Part shown: positions 27,167 through 33,765 of the stretch, one piece after another | Numbering within the stretch: the first letter of the stretch is position 1 | Layout of the letters: every line of letters begins with the position of its first letter | NCBI GenBank assembly: GCA_025359885.1 | Contig: JANYDG010000114.1 | Location: 53,358-117,357 of the forward strand | From: Acidobacteriota bacterium | GTDB taxonomy: Bacteria; Acidobacteriota; Terriglobia; Terriglobales; Acidobacteriaceae | DNA: 64,000 nucleotides | Direction: 5' to 3' | Translations under genes and position numbers: made by a program | The notes under the pieces: generated by a model | Seen by the model: the letters and a program-made list of their open reading frames with translations, nothing else | The model's database searches: none | Told to the model about the DNA's origin: nothing

Positions 27167-28095
27167 CTGTGGCTTCTGGAATAAGACTTCGCTTGCCTGC
27201 GACATCGGCGAACCTGGGTGCTGCGTTTGATACGGCGGCGGTGGCTCTGGATTTTTACCTGGAGATCGAAGCAGAGGCAGCTGCGGAGTTTTCGATTGTG
27301 GCGACGGGCCGCAATGCGGATCTGTGCGGACGGCTGGTCGATAACCTGATTTTGGAAACGTATCGGGCACTTCTTTTGCGGGAAGGTGAAGAGATTGTGC
27401 CGTTGGCGATTCAGATGGCCAATGGGATTCCGCTGGGGATGGGCTGTGGCTCTTCTGCGGCGGGTCGGCTGGCGGCGATTGCGCTGGCGGTGCATTTTGG
27501 CGAGCTGGGCTGGAGTGGGGACGAAATTCTGGCTGAGGCGTGTGCTCTGGAAGGTCACCCGGACAATGCGGCCGCGTGCTGGCTGGGCGGGCTGGTGATT
27601 GCTGCTTGTGAAGGCTCGGTGGTGCATGCGGCTCGGGTGGAGCCTCCGGTGGACTGGCGTGCGCTGGTGGTGATGCCGGCTGACCCGGTGGCGACGAGCA
27701 AGGCTCGGGCGGTTTTGCCGGATCAGTACACGCGGGCGGATGCGGTGGCAAATATCCAGGCCGCTTCGCTGCTGGGTTTGGCGTTTGCGCAGGGTCGGGG
27801 TGATTTGTTGCGACCGGCGATGGCGGACCGGATGCATCAACCTTACCGGGCTGAAATCTGCTCCTTGTTGCCGCGATTGTTGCCGTTGGCAGGCGGTGAG
27901 GGCATTTTAGGGGTGGCGCTGAGTGGAGCGGGACCTTCGATACTGCTGATTGTTTCGGGTGAAGATGCGGTGGAGGGGGCGCGCGCTGCGATTGCAGAAG
28001 CGATCGAAGGTGCATGTCAGGCAGAAATATTGGTGGCGCGGTTTGAGACGCTGGGCGCGCAGACCGGCTGCGCTGTGGTGGAGGCTTCGAGGTAG
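27157..28095 (+). CDS. thrB: Homoserine kinase
   Basis: This 312-residue GHMP kinase phosphorylates L-homoserine to give the substrate of ThrC. LRLPATSANLGAAFDTAAVALD is split across the N-terminal substrate region, and the ATP loop is PLGMGCGSSAAGRLAA near residue 92. A C-terminal glycine-rich GHMP motif is in GVALSGAGPSILL. The usual GLGSS appears as MGCGSS. The start is GTG at 27157, overlapping thrC by ten bases; GTG at 27169 is an alternative. It is cotranscribed with thrC. Confidence 0.93.
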   Translation: MGLAVASGIRLRLPATSANLGAAFDTAAVALDFYLEIEAEAAAEFSIVATGRNADLCGRLVDNLILETYRALLLREGEEIVPLAIQMANGIPLGMGCGSSAAGRLAAIALAVHFGELGWSGDEILAEACALEGHPDNAAACWLGGLVIAACEGSVVHAARVEPPVDWRALVVMPADPVATSKARAVLPDQYTRADAVANIQAASLLGLAFAQGRGDLLRPAMADRMHQPYRAEICSLLPRLLPLAGGEGILGVALSGAGPSILLIVSGEDAVEGARAAIAEAIEGACQAEILVARFETLGAQTGCAVVEASR

Positions 28096-28207
28096 ACGGG
28101 GAAGGATGGGGTCAAGTGGGGAATCGAGTCAGAGGTGTTGCGCGGCAAACGACTGCAAAGACGTGCATCCCCCGTTAGTGATTACTTTGGCGGTTACCTA
28201 AGATTTC

Positions 28208-28236
28208 TTGCAATTCAGATAAGGAAAACCTAGATT
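28208..28236 (+). promoter_or_regulatory. Sigma-70-like promoter before a candidate small RNA
   Basis: TTGCAA at 28208-28213 and TAGATT at 28231-28236 are separated by exactly 17 bases. A start near 28243 would place a transcript of about 65 to 70 bases directly before the strong terminator at 28272. The thrB stop is 112 bases upstream, so this promoter is not needed for thrB. Confidence 0.45.
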
Positions 28237-28241
28237 CACCT

Positions 28242-28310
28242 GTGTGGGCAGTTCTGGGGGAGGGCTGCTCTAGCGCCCGAGGTTCCTGATGGAACCCGGG
28301 CGCTTTTATT
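28242..28310 (+). ncRNA. Candidate small RNA with two hairpins
   Basis: Between the sigma-70-like promoter and the terminator lies a first hairpin, GGGCAG pairing with CTGCTC (one G-U) across a G-rich loop at 28247-28270, and then the terminator hairpin. No reading frame fits. This is a prediction from structure and spacing only; it may instead be the tail of the thrCB transcript. Confidence 0.35.
28272..28309 (+). terminator. Strong intrinsic terminator downstream of thrB
   Basis: AGCGCCCG and GGTTCC pair with GGAACC and GGGCGCT around a TGAT loop (28272-28303, with one small bulge), followed by TTTTATTT. It ends thrCB transcripts or the candidate small RNA. Confidence 0.88.
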
Positions 28311-28515
28311 TAGAAATTGGTTTGTTCAGGCTTCCTTGCCGATACTGACGTCGCGAGACATCCCAGGAAATTCCGGGAATCTGTTCTGCTTGATCCTTTG
28401 CTGTTGCGTGGGGGGATGTGCTTGCGACTTCTTGCGATGAAAAGCATCTTATGAGAAGTCAAGTGCGGTTACACTGACAGTATCAGGTTACAGAGTCAGA
28501 CCCGCGAGGAGAGAA
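28310..28515. other. trxA upstream region
   Basis: This region of 206 bases after the terminator should hold the trxA promoter. A TACACT element near 28463 could be a -10 box but lacks a good -35. Nothing else is recognisable. Confidence 0.35.
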
Positions 28516-28869
28516 ATGGCTGGAAGCGCAGTGTTGGAAGTGAGTGATGCAACGTTCGACCAGGATGTGCTGCAATCGGAGCAGCCGGTACTGGTTGATT
28601 TCTGGGCAGTATGGTGTGGCCCGTGCAAGGCAATTGCGCCGATCGTCGATGATCTTGCGACTTCGTTTGCGGGCAAGCTGAAGGTGGTCAAAGTGAATGT
28701 TGACCAGAATGGTGCGACTCCGTCACGCTACGGGATTCGCGGAATTCCGGCCCTGCTGTTCTTCAAGGGTGGCAAGGTAGCTGACCAGATTGTGGGCTAT
28801 GTGCCGCGTGAAGTGATTGAAGAGAAAGTGCATCGCGTATTGGCGATGACACCGAGCAGCCTGGCCTAG
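28516..28869 (+). CDS. trxA: Thioredoxin
   Basis: This 117-residue cytosolic protein is a standard thioredoxin that reduces protein disulfides with electrons from thioredoxin reductase. The active site is VDFWAVWCGPCKAIAPI with CGPC near residue 36. The cis-proline loop is GIRGIPALLFFKGG. The length is typical. GAGGAGAG lies upstream of the ATG. It forms a monocistronic unit closed by the terminator at 28918. Confidence 0.96.
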   Translation: MAGSAVLEVSDATFDQDVLQSEQPVLVDFWAVWCGPCKAIAPIVDDLATSFAGKLKVVKVNVDQNGATPSRYGIRGIPALLFFKGGKVADQIVGYVPREVIEEKVHRVLAMTPSSLA

Positions 28870-28917
28870 CGCCGATTCCGTGTTCGAAGGCGGACCGGGG
28901 CGGGACACATGAGAGGA

Positions 28918-28952
28918 GGGCGGCGAGACCATCGGGTCTGGCCGCCCTTTTT
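28918..28952 (+). terminator. Intrinsic terminator between trxA and lexA
   Basis: GGGCGGC (28918-28924) pairs with GCCGCCC (28941-28947), with an inner GAGACC/GGTCT stem around ATCG, and five T residues follow. It ends trxA and may also insulate the convergent lexA gene. Confidence 0.9.
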
Positions 28953-28993
28953 CTTTTGCACCGTGCCCGGGAACTGTGCGTTTCTAGAGAGTC

Positions 28994-29599
28994 TCACCGG
29001 TAGCGGCGCAGGACTCCGAGGACGCGGCCTTGAATGGCTACCTGCGCGGCAGGCACGAAGATAGGGTCCATTTCGAGATTGGCTGGCTGCAGGCGCACCT
29101 GATTGCCCTCGAGGTAGAAGCGTTTGAGGGTGGTTTCGGAGCCGCGCACCAGAGCGACCACAATTTCGCCCTGGCGGGCGGTGCGGGTGCGCTCGACCAG
29201 CACGTAGTCTCCACTGATAATGTGCTCATCGCGCATGGAATCGCCTCGGACCTCAAGGGCGAAGACGTCTTTGTTGCCGACGACGTCATGGAGAGAAATG
29301 CTTTCGGCATTTTCGCTGGAGTCAACCGGCAAACCGGCGGCAATGCGGCCCATGAGGGGCAGGCGCTCGCTGGTCCTCGTTCGTGTGCCGATGGGCACTA
29401 CGTCAATCGAGCGGCTGCGGTTGTGAACGCGGTCCAGCAACCCCTTTTTCTCAAGATTGGTGATGTGCTTGTGGACCGTGGCCAGAGACTTCAGTTCGAG
29501 TCCCCGGGCGATTTCTTCGAAGGAAGGGGAATAACCGTTTCTGGCTACAAAGGACTCGAGGAAATCAAGAACTTCTTTTTGTCTGCGGGTTACGGCCAT
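28994..29599 (-). CDS. lexA: LexA SOS repressor / autopeptidase
   Basis: This 201-residue repressor controls the DNA-damage response. The N-terminal winged helix covers residues 1-70 (RRQKEVLDFLESFVARNGYSPS and the recognition helix SLATVHKHITNLE). The self-cleavage site Ala-Gly is in GRIAAGLPVD near residue 88. The catalytic Ser is in EVRGDSMRDEHI near residue 120 and the Lys in ETTLKRFYLEG near 158. RecA filaments trigger cleavage. The ATG at 29599 has no Shine-Dalgarno; a TACAAT element ends only six bases upstream, so the transcript may be leaderless. A direct-repeat candidate operator overlaps that promoter, consistent with autoregulation. Confidence 0.95.
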   Translation of the reverse strand: MAVTRRQKEVLDFLESFVARNGYSPSFEEIARGLELKSLATVHKHITNLEKKGLLDRVHNRSRSIDVVPIGTRTRTSERLPLMGRIAAGLPVDSSENAESISLHDVVGNKDVFALEVRGDSMRDEHIISGDYVLVERTRTARQGEIVVALVRGSETTLKRFYLEGNQVRLQPANLEMDPIFVPAAQVAIQGRVLGVLRRYR

Positions 29600-29605
29600 A
29601 CGGGC

Positions 29606-29627
29606 ATTGTAGCGAACGAAAAGCGAA
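29606..29627 (-). promoter_or_regulatory. lexA promoter with candidate LexA operator (direct repeat)
   Basis: On the minus strand, TTCGCT occurs twice with an 11-base period (29622-29627 and 29611-29616), and the second copy runs into a TACAAT -10 box at 29611-29606. Direct repeats with 11-base spacing are how alphaproteobacterial LexA boxes (GTTC-N7-GTTC) are built; the actual box in this lineage is not known to me. No good -35 is seen. Confidence 0.45.
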
Positions 29628-29897
29628 TTAGCCAGAGTTATTTTCGCTGAATGTTCTCTACGATTGATCGCTGAGTCTTGGCTCAGGGTGGGGCAATTCC
29701 AATGGGGGAGTGCTTAAGAACGGTGTAAGTTGGGACACTTTTGGGAATCCTTGTGAAGTTCTCCCAATCTCGGAACCCATCTTTCGTTTCTCATGGATTT
29801 CTGTTGAGGTCCCCGGGGTGTTCGGGGGAAGGTGGTGTAGCGGAATCTGCTCGTTGACTTGATCTGTCAAACGTAGCGAAATCAACCGGGGGTAGTG
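29628..29897. other. Region between lexA and the flagellar-locus response regulator
   Basis: These 270 bases separate divergent genes. A TTGAC-N7-GTCAA inverted repeat at 29854-29870 lies 28 bases before the response-regulator start and may be its operator. No gene or RNA is visible. Confidence 0.4.
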
Positions 29898-30638
29898 ATG
29901 AGGCTTTTGATTGCAGAGGACGATCGGGCGCTGGCGATGTTTCTCACCAGGGGGATGGAGTCGGACGGGCACCGGGTGCGTTGTGCATCGAACGGGGCGG
30001 AAGCCGTGGAGGCATTTCGCGAGGATATGCCGGACCTGACGATTCTTGATCTGAACCTGCCGGTGATGGACGGCGAACAGGCTTTGGCGGAGATGCGTGC
30101 GCTTGATCCGCAGCTTCCGGTGCTGGTGCTGACCGGAAGGCAGGAGGTAGAGACCCGGATACGCTGCCTGGACCTGGGAGCAGACGATCTGATGGTCAAG
30201 CCGTTTAGCCTGCATGAACTGCGCGCACGCTGTCGGGTGCTGCTGCGCCGCAAGCGGGAAGCGAAGTTGTTGTTGCGGGTCGGCGACCTCGAACTCGACC
30301 GGCTGGAACACACGGCTCGAAGGGCAGGTGAGCTGATTCCATTGACCAACAAGGAGTTTGCACTGATCGAGCACCTGGTGCTGCACCGCGGCCAGTGTAT
30401 TTCGCGGGTTGAATTGCTGGACGCCGTATGGAACATGGAGCCGGCTCAGACGACCAATATCGTCGACGTGTATGTGAATTACCTGCGGCGGAAGCTGAAA
30501 GATCCGCCGCCGGGCTTCCTGCTGCGCACGGTACGGGGGCACGGATATCTGGTGCCTTCCGAGGCTGAACTGCAAATGGCGGTTCCGTCGCTGATCGCAG
30601 GCCAGTTGCCGCCTACGCGGTTCGTGGAACCAAACTGA
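29898..30638 (+). CDS. OmpR/PhoB-family response regulator, orphan, heads the flagellar locus
   Basis: This 246-residue protein has an N-terminal receiver domain (residues 1-115) with the acidic pair EDD, phospho-acceptor Asp in LTILDLNLPVMDG near residue 52, Thr in VLVLTGRQ and Lys in LMVKPFSL. The C-terminal winged helix (residues about 130-225) has LTNKEFALIEHLVLHRG and VDVYVNYLRRKLKD, ending with LRTVRGHGYL. It should bind DNA as a dimer when phosphorylated. No histidine kinase is adjacent, so the input is unknown. Its place directly before the sigma-54 activator and flgB suggests a role at the top of the flagellar cascade, but this is inferred. ATG at 29898 is preferred to the adjacent GTG. 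Confidence 0.88.
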   Translation: MRLLIAEDDRALAMFLTRGMESDGHRVRCASNGAEAVEAFREDMPDLTILDLNLPVMDGEQALAEMRALDPQLPVLVLTGRQEVETRIRCLDLGADDLMVKPFSLHELRARCRVLLRRKREAKLLLRVGDLELDRLEHTARRAGELIPLTNKEFALIEHLVLHRGQCISRVELLDAVWNMEPAQTTNIVDVYVNYLRRKLKDPPPGFLLRTVRGHGYLVPSEAELQMAVPSLIAGQLPPTRFVEPN

Positions 30639-30714
30639 AGACATGTTGACTGCGTTTCGTGGACTGCCTTTGCCCACCGATTCCTTTGCACAGCCCTAGC
30701 CAGGAGAAATAGCC

Positions 30715-32187
30715 ATGATGCCAGTTTCGAATGCAGTTTCAACTTCCGGTGCAGTGCCGGCACCGTTTGCCCAGACCACACCCTACCGCTCGCGAGTCCG
30801 AAGCGTGCTGGTGGTCAGTTCTGATTCAAGCCTGCGGGAACGATTGCGGGATGCGCTGACGGGTCTGCGCTGGCAGGTGCTCGAAGCACAGGGGGGTGCC
30901 GACGCCTGGGTTGCCTCGCAGGCCACTCAATTGGAGGCTCTGCTGATCGATCCCTGGCTGCCGGACCTGGATGTCGTTGAGTTCCTCCGTGACTTTCATG
31001 TTGATTATCCTCATGTGGACGTGATGTTGACGGATGGGGCAGCAGCAGAGAACAGCCCGCGTAGCCCCTACCATCAGGAACTGTTGTACGCACTGCGGCG
31101 AAGCCAGGAGGGAGATACGGCAGCGTGGCAGGCGGCGGCATCGATGGAGGAGTTGGGTGGGCCAGCGCCGCTCAGTTCGATCTCTCAACTTCCGCCGCTT
31201 CTGAAGGTTCCACTCTCGGGGGGAAACTCAACCAGTCCACAACTGATGCATTCCGGACCCGGGTTCCAGCATGGCTCGAGGCAGCCGGCCGTGAATCCTG
31301 TCGAGAGCAACGGCTCGGCTTCGATGGAAAGCGTATCGAATTCGCTGACAGAGTCGCGGGGTGGTTACTCTCCGTCCGGAAAAACAACCGGGCCATCGAT
31401 GCGCAAGGAGATTCCGGTCAGCGAGCGGATTCCGACCCTGATCGGGACCAGCCCGTTGATGCTCGATATAAGCCGGCGTATCCGGCTGGTAGCGGAAAGG
31501 ACCACCCCGGTGTTGATCGAAGGGCCGACAGGCTCGGGCAAAGAACTGGTGGCGGAGGCTCTCCACCGGCTTTCTAATCGCTCTCGAAAGCCATTTGTTG
31601 CGATCAACTGCGCGGCAATTCCCGAGGCGCTGCTGGAGTCGGAACTCTTTGGCCATACCCGGGGCGCATTTACGGGCGCAGTGCAGGGCCGGACAGGGCG
31701 GATTGAATCGGCCGACGGAGGAACGCTCTTCCTTGATGAAATTGGGGAGATGCCGCTCGGTCTGCAATCCAAACTGCTGCGGTTCTTTGAGAATGGCGAA
31801 CTGCAACGCATCGGTGACAACGAGACGGTGAAAGTGGATGTGCGGATTGTGGCTGCCACCCATCAGCGATTGGCGGAGGATGCGCAGAAAGGTCTCTTCC
31901 GGTCAGACCTGTACTACCGGCTGGCGGTATTCCTGATTCACACACCGGCTCTCGCCGACCATCTGGAGGACCTGCCCCAGTTGGTAAGCCACTTCATGGA
32001 TCAGATGGGACGGAGGTCGCCGGTGAAGCGGATTGATGCCTCGGCGATGGCCCGGCTGACACAACATACGTGGCCGGGCAATGTGCGGGAGCTGGAACAT
32101 GTGCTGGAACGGGCGGCGATTCTCGTCGGGAGTGAGCCGGTGATTACAACCCTTGAGATTGACTTTGGCCAGTCTCTGATGAACTAA
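30715..32187 (+). CDS. Sigma-54 activator lacking a DNA-binding domain (flagellar NtrC-like)
   Basis: This 490-residue protein has a degenerate receiver domain (residues about 28-125; Asp in LLIDPWLPDLD is kept, but the conserved Lys is not seen), a low-complexity linker of about 110 residues, and a full AAA+ sigma-54 interaction domain (residues about 245-480). Walker A is GPTGSGKELVAEALH, the sigma-54 contact loop is HTRGAFTGAVQG, and the arginine-finger region and WPGNVRELEHVL follow. It ends after the AAA+ domain with no Fis-type helix-turn-helix, as in Helicobacter FlgR. It probably activates the sigma-54-like promoters of this locus, the nearest being 58 bases downstream before flgB. 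CAGGAGAAA precedes the ATG. Confidence 0.9.
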   Translation: MMPVSNAVSTSGAVPAPFAQTTPYRSRVRSVLVVSSDSSLRERLRDALTGLRWQVLEAQGGADAWVASQATQLEALLIDPWLPDLDVVEFLRDFHVDYPHVDVMLTDGAAAENSPRSPYHQELLYALRRSQEGDTAAWQAAASMEELGGPAPLSSISQLPPLLKVPLSGGNSTSPQLMHSGPGFQHGSRQPAVNPVESNGSASMESVSNSLTESRGGYSPSGKTTGPSMRKEIPVSERIPTLIGTSPLMLDISRRIRLVAERTTPVLIEGPTGSGKELVAEALHRLSNRSRKPFVAINCAAIPEALLESELFGHTRGAFTGAVQGRTGRIESADGGTLFLDEIGEMPLGLQSKLLRFFENGELQRIGDNETVKVDVRIVAATHQRLAEDAQKGLFRSDLYYRLAVFLIHTPALADHLEDLPQLVSHFMDQMGRRSPVKRIDASAMARLTQHTWPGNVRELEHVLERAAILVGSEPVITTLEIDFGQSLMN

Positions 32188-32245
32188 GCCGGGGAGACCT
32201 GCCTGGCCGTTGGTTAAACAACTCTTGGAGTCGCCCTGGTCCAAG

Positions 32246-32261
32246 TGGGTCGTCGATTGCG
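32246..32261 (+). promoter_or_regulatory. Sigma-54-like promoter of the flgB operon
   Basis: TGGGTC-N5-TTGCG at 32246-32261 has the invariant GG and GC elements ten bases apart, and matches about nine of the twelve informative positions of TGGCACG-N4-TTGCW. The predicted start near 32272 lies just before the AAGGAGG ribosome-binding site of flgB. The sigma-54 activator gene ends 58 bases upstream. Confidence 0.65.
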
Positions 32262-32287
32262 ACAAAGGCTTGCGAGAAGGAGGTTGT

Positions 32288-32668
32288 ATGGAAATTGCAA
32301 CTCGATTAAGCAACGAAATTGCCCGTTACCTCGATCTGGATACGCGCCAGATTCAACTGACGGCGGCCAATATGGCCAATATCGATACGCCAGGGTACCG
32401 CGCCGTGGGCATGGATTTTGAGGCGGAGATGCGCCAGGCGATGGCCACGGCGGATGGAGATCTGGGAGGAGAGGTGGCAGGGAAGGCGATGTCACCGAGG
32501 GTCTTCAATGTCGATGGATTGATCGTTCGCCCGGATGGCAACAATGTCTCGATGGACAGGGAAGGGTTGAATCTGGCCGAGGCGCAGTTGAAGTTCAAGA
32601 CCGGGGTCGCGTTGTTGCGCCGGGAGTATACGCGGATCTTTGACGCGATCCACGCCGATGCCAAGTAG
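32288..32668 (+). CDS. flgB: Flagellar proximal rod protein FlgB
   Basis: This 126-residue protein forms part of the proximal rod of the flagellar basal body, in the periplasm above the MS ring. The rod signature is in RQIQLTAANMANIDTPGYRA, with the ANNLANxxTPGY-like core, near residue 22. The C-terminal helix (LKFKTGVALLRREYTRIFDAI) pairs with the N-terminal one. I chose the ATG at 32288 because AAGGAGG lies upstream and the rod signature begins soon after; a frame open to 32210 would add unrelated residues. It is the first structural gene of the locus, directly behind a sigma-54-like promoter. Confidence 0.95.
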   Translation: MEIATRLSNEIARYLDLDTRQIQLTAANMANIDTPGYRAVGMDFEAEMRQAMATADGDLGGEVAGKAMSPRVFNVDGLIVRPDGNNVSMDREGLNLAEAQLKFKTGVALLRREYTRIFDAIHADAK

Positions 32669-32718
32669 GGCGGTAATTTCAGCTATCGCCGTGGATGCTG
32701 GCGAACGAAGGAGAGAAG

Positions 32719-33225
32719 ATGAACCTTTTTGGGATGATTGACCAATCCGGGGCCGCGATGCAGGCGGAGCGGATGCGCGCCGAAGTGGTGGCCGCAAATA
32801 TGGCGAATGCAGAGACGACAAGGACGGCGAATGGCACGCCGTATCGACGCCAGCACGTAATTTTTGCTACCGGCAGCGGAGACCAGGATTTTGGCAGTCA
32901 ATTGACAGGCCAGGTTGGCGGCCAGCTGCCGGGAATGCAGCTGGGAATGCCGCTGGGAATGCCGCCGGGCATGCAGTCGAAAGCTGAGACCGTGGCACCG
33001 GGGGTCCGGATTGGTGGTGTGGTTGAAGATACCGCACCGGCCTTGAAACGCTATGACCCGAGTCATCCGGATGCGGATGCGGAGGGATTTGTTTCTTATC
33101 CAGATATCAACCCACTGACGGAGATGGTTGACCTGATGGGAGCGACACGCGCTTACGGCCTGAACGGATCGGCGGTACAGGCGGAAAAGTCGATGATCGC
33201 TTCGGCTCTCGAGATTGCCAAGTAG
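32719..33225 (+). CDS. flgC: Flagellar proximal rod protein FlgC, with Met/Pro/Gly repeats
   Basis: This 168-residue rod protein has the N-terminal heptad region MQAERMRAEVVAANMANAETT and the C-terminal rod motif YPDINPLTEMVDLMGATRAY, then EKSMIASALEI. It assembles with FlgB and FlgF to form the proximal rod. The centre (residues about 69-86) contains four tandem four-residue units, LPGM, QLGM, PLGM and PPGM, encoded by 12-base DNA repeats, so the loop between rod helices is expanded by slippage. The ATG at 32719 has AAGGAGAG upstream. It sits 50 bases after flgB. Confidence 0.94.
   Translation: MNLFGMIDQSGAAMQAERMRAEVVAANMANAETTRTANGTPYRRQHVIFATGSGDQDFGSQLTGQVGGQLPGMQLGMPLGMPPGMQSKAETVAPGVRIGGVVEDTAPALKRYDPSHPDADAEGFVSYPDINPLTEMVDLMGATRAYGLNGSAVQAEKSMIASALEIAK
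32926..32973 (+). repeat. 12-base tandem repeat inside flgC (4 units)
   Basis: Four 12-base units (CTGCCGGGAATG, CAGCTGGGAATG, CCGCTGGGAATG, CCGCCGGGCATG) run head to tail in frame. They encode xxGM tetrapeptides and could change number by replication slippage without breaking the frame. Confidence 0.9.
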
Positions 33226-33254
33226 CGGCAGGCTTGCGCGAGTTCCGAACGGGC

Positions 33255-33319
33255 AGTCAGAACATCGAGTCAGAAGATCGAGTTAGCACATCGAGTCAGA
33301 ACAACGAGTCAGAAAAAGT
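33255..33319 (+). repeat. 13-base tandem repeat upstream of fliE (about 5 units)
   Basis: Units AGTCAGAACATCG, AGTCAGAAGATCG, AGTTAGCACATCG and AGTCAGAACAACG follow each other exactly, with a partial fifth copy from 33307. The array fills most of the flgC-fliE gap and ends about 23 bases before the fliE start. It is not in a coding frame I can support. Confidence 0.92.
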
Positions 33320-33342
33320 GTTCAAACACGGGAGGAAATTGA

Positions 33343-33738
33343 ATGGTACCGATAACTCCGGCTGTTGCACCGCTCTTCGGAGCGCCGCAGGTCGCAACCG
33401 AGATTTCCAGCATGACGGGCATGTCGGGTGCCGCTTCATCGATGGCAAGCACTGCGGCTGTCGCTGGTTTTTCGCCGCTAGCGACGATGACAGGGGGCGC
33501 AGCGGCGGTTCCATCTGCTGCGCCATTTGCCGATTTATTGACCCAGGCAGTCGGACAGGTAGACCTGCTGGAACGGCAGGCGCGGTCGTCTGTGGAAGGG
33601 CTGATTTCTGGAAAAGGCGTAGATGTGCACGAGGCCATGATCGCGACGGAAAAGGCCGAGATGGGATTTGAGCTGGTGCTGTCGGTACGAAATAAGGCGC
33701 TGGCAGCGTATCAGCAAGTGATGGGCATGCAGTTCTAA
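33343..33738 (+). CDS. fliE: Flagellar hook-basal body protein FliE
   Basis: This 131-residue protein links the MS ring and export gate to the proximal rod. The conserved C-terminal part reads FADLLTQAVGQVDLLERQA, then VDVHEAMIATEKAEMGFELV and VRNKALAAYQQVMGMQF. The first 55 residues are Ala/Ser/Met-rich and poorly conserved. GGAGG lies upstream of the ATG at 33343. The 13-base repeat array precedes it. Confidence 0.94.
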   Translation: MVPITPAVAPLFGAPQVATEISSMTGMSGAASSMASTAAVAGFSPLATMTGGAAAVPSAAPFADLLTQAVGQVDLLERQARSSVEGLISGKGVDVHEAMIATEKAEMGFELVLSVRNKALAAYQQVMGMQF

Positions 33739-33765
33739 CGATCTTGAACTGGATTTCGGGGAGCC

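Noticed and set aside
27065..28015. Minus-strand Pro/Ser-rich frame of 316 codons
   Set aside because: Antisense of thrB, with Pro/Ser/His composition typical of a shadow.
33352..33360. ACCGATAAC as a FliA -10 box
   Set aside because: It lies inside the fliE coding start and has no matching -35.
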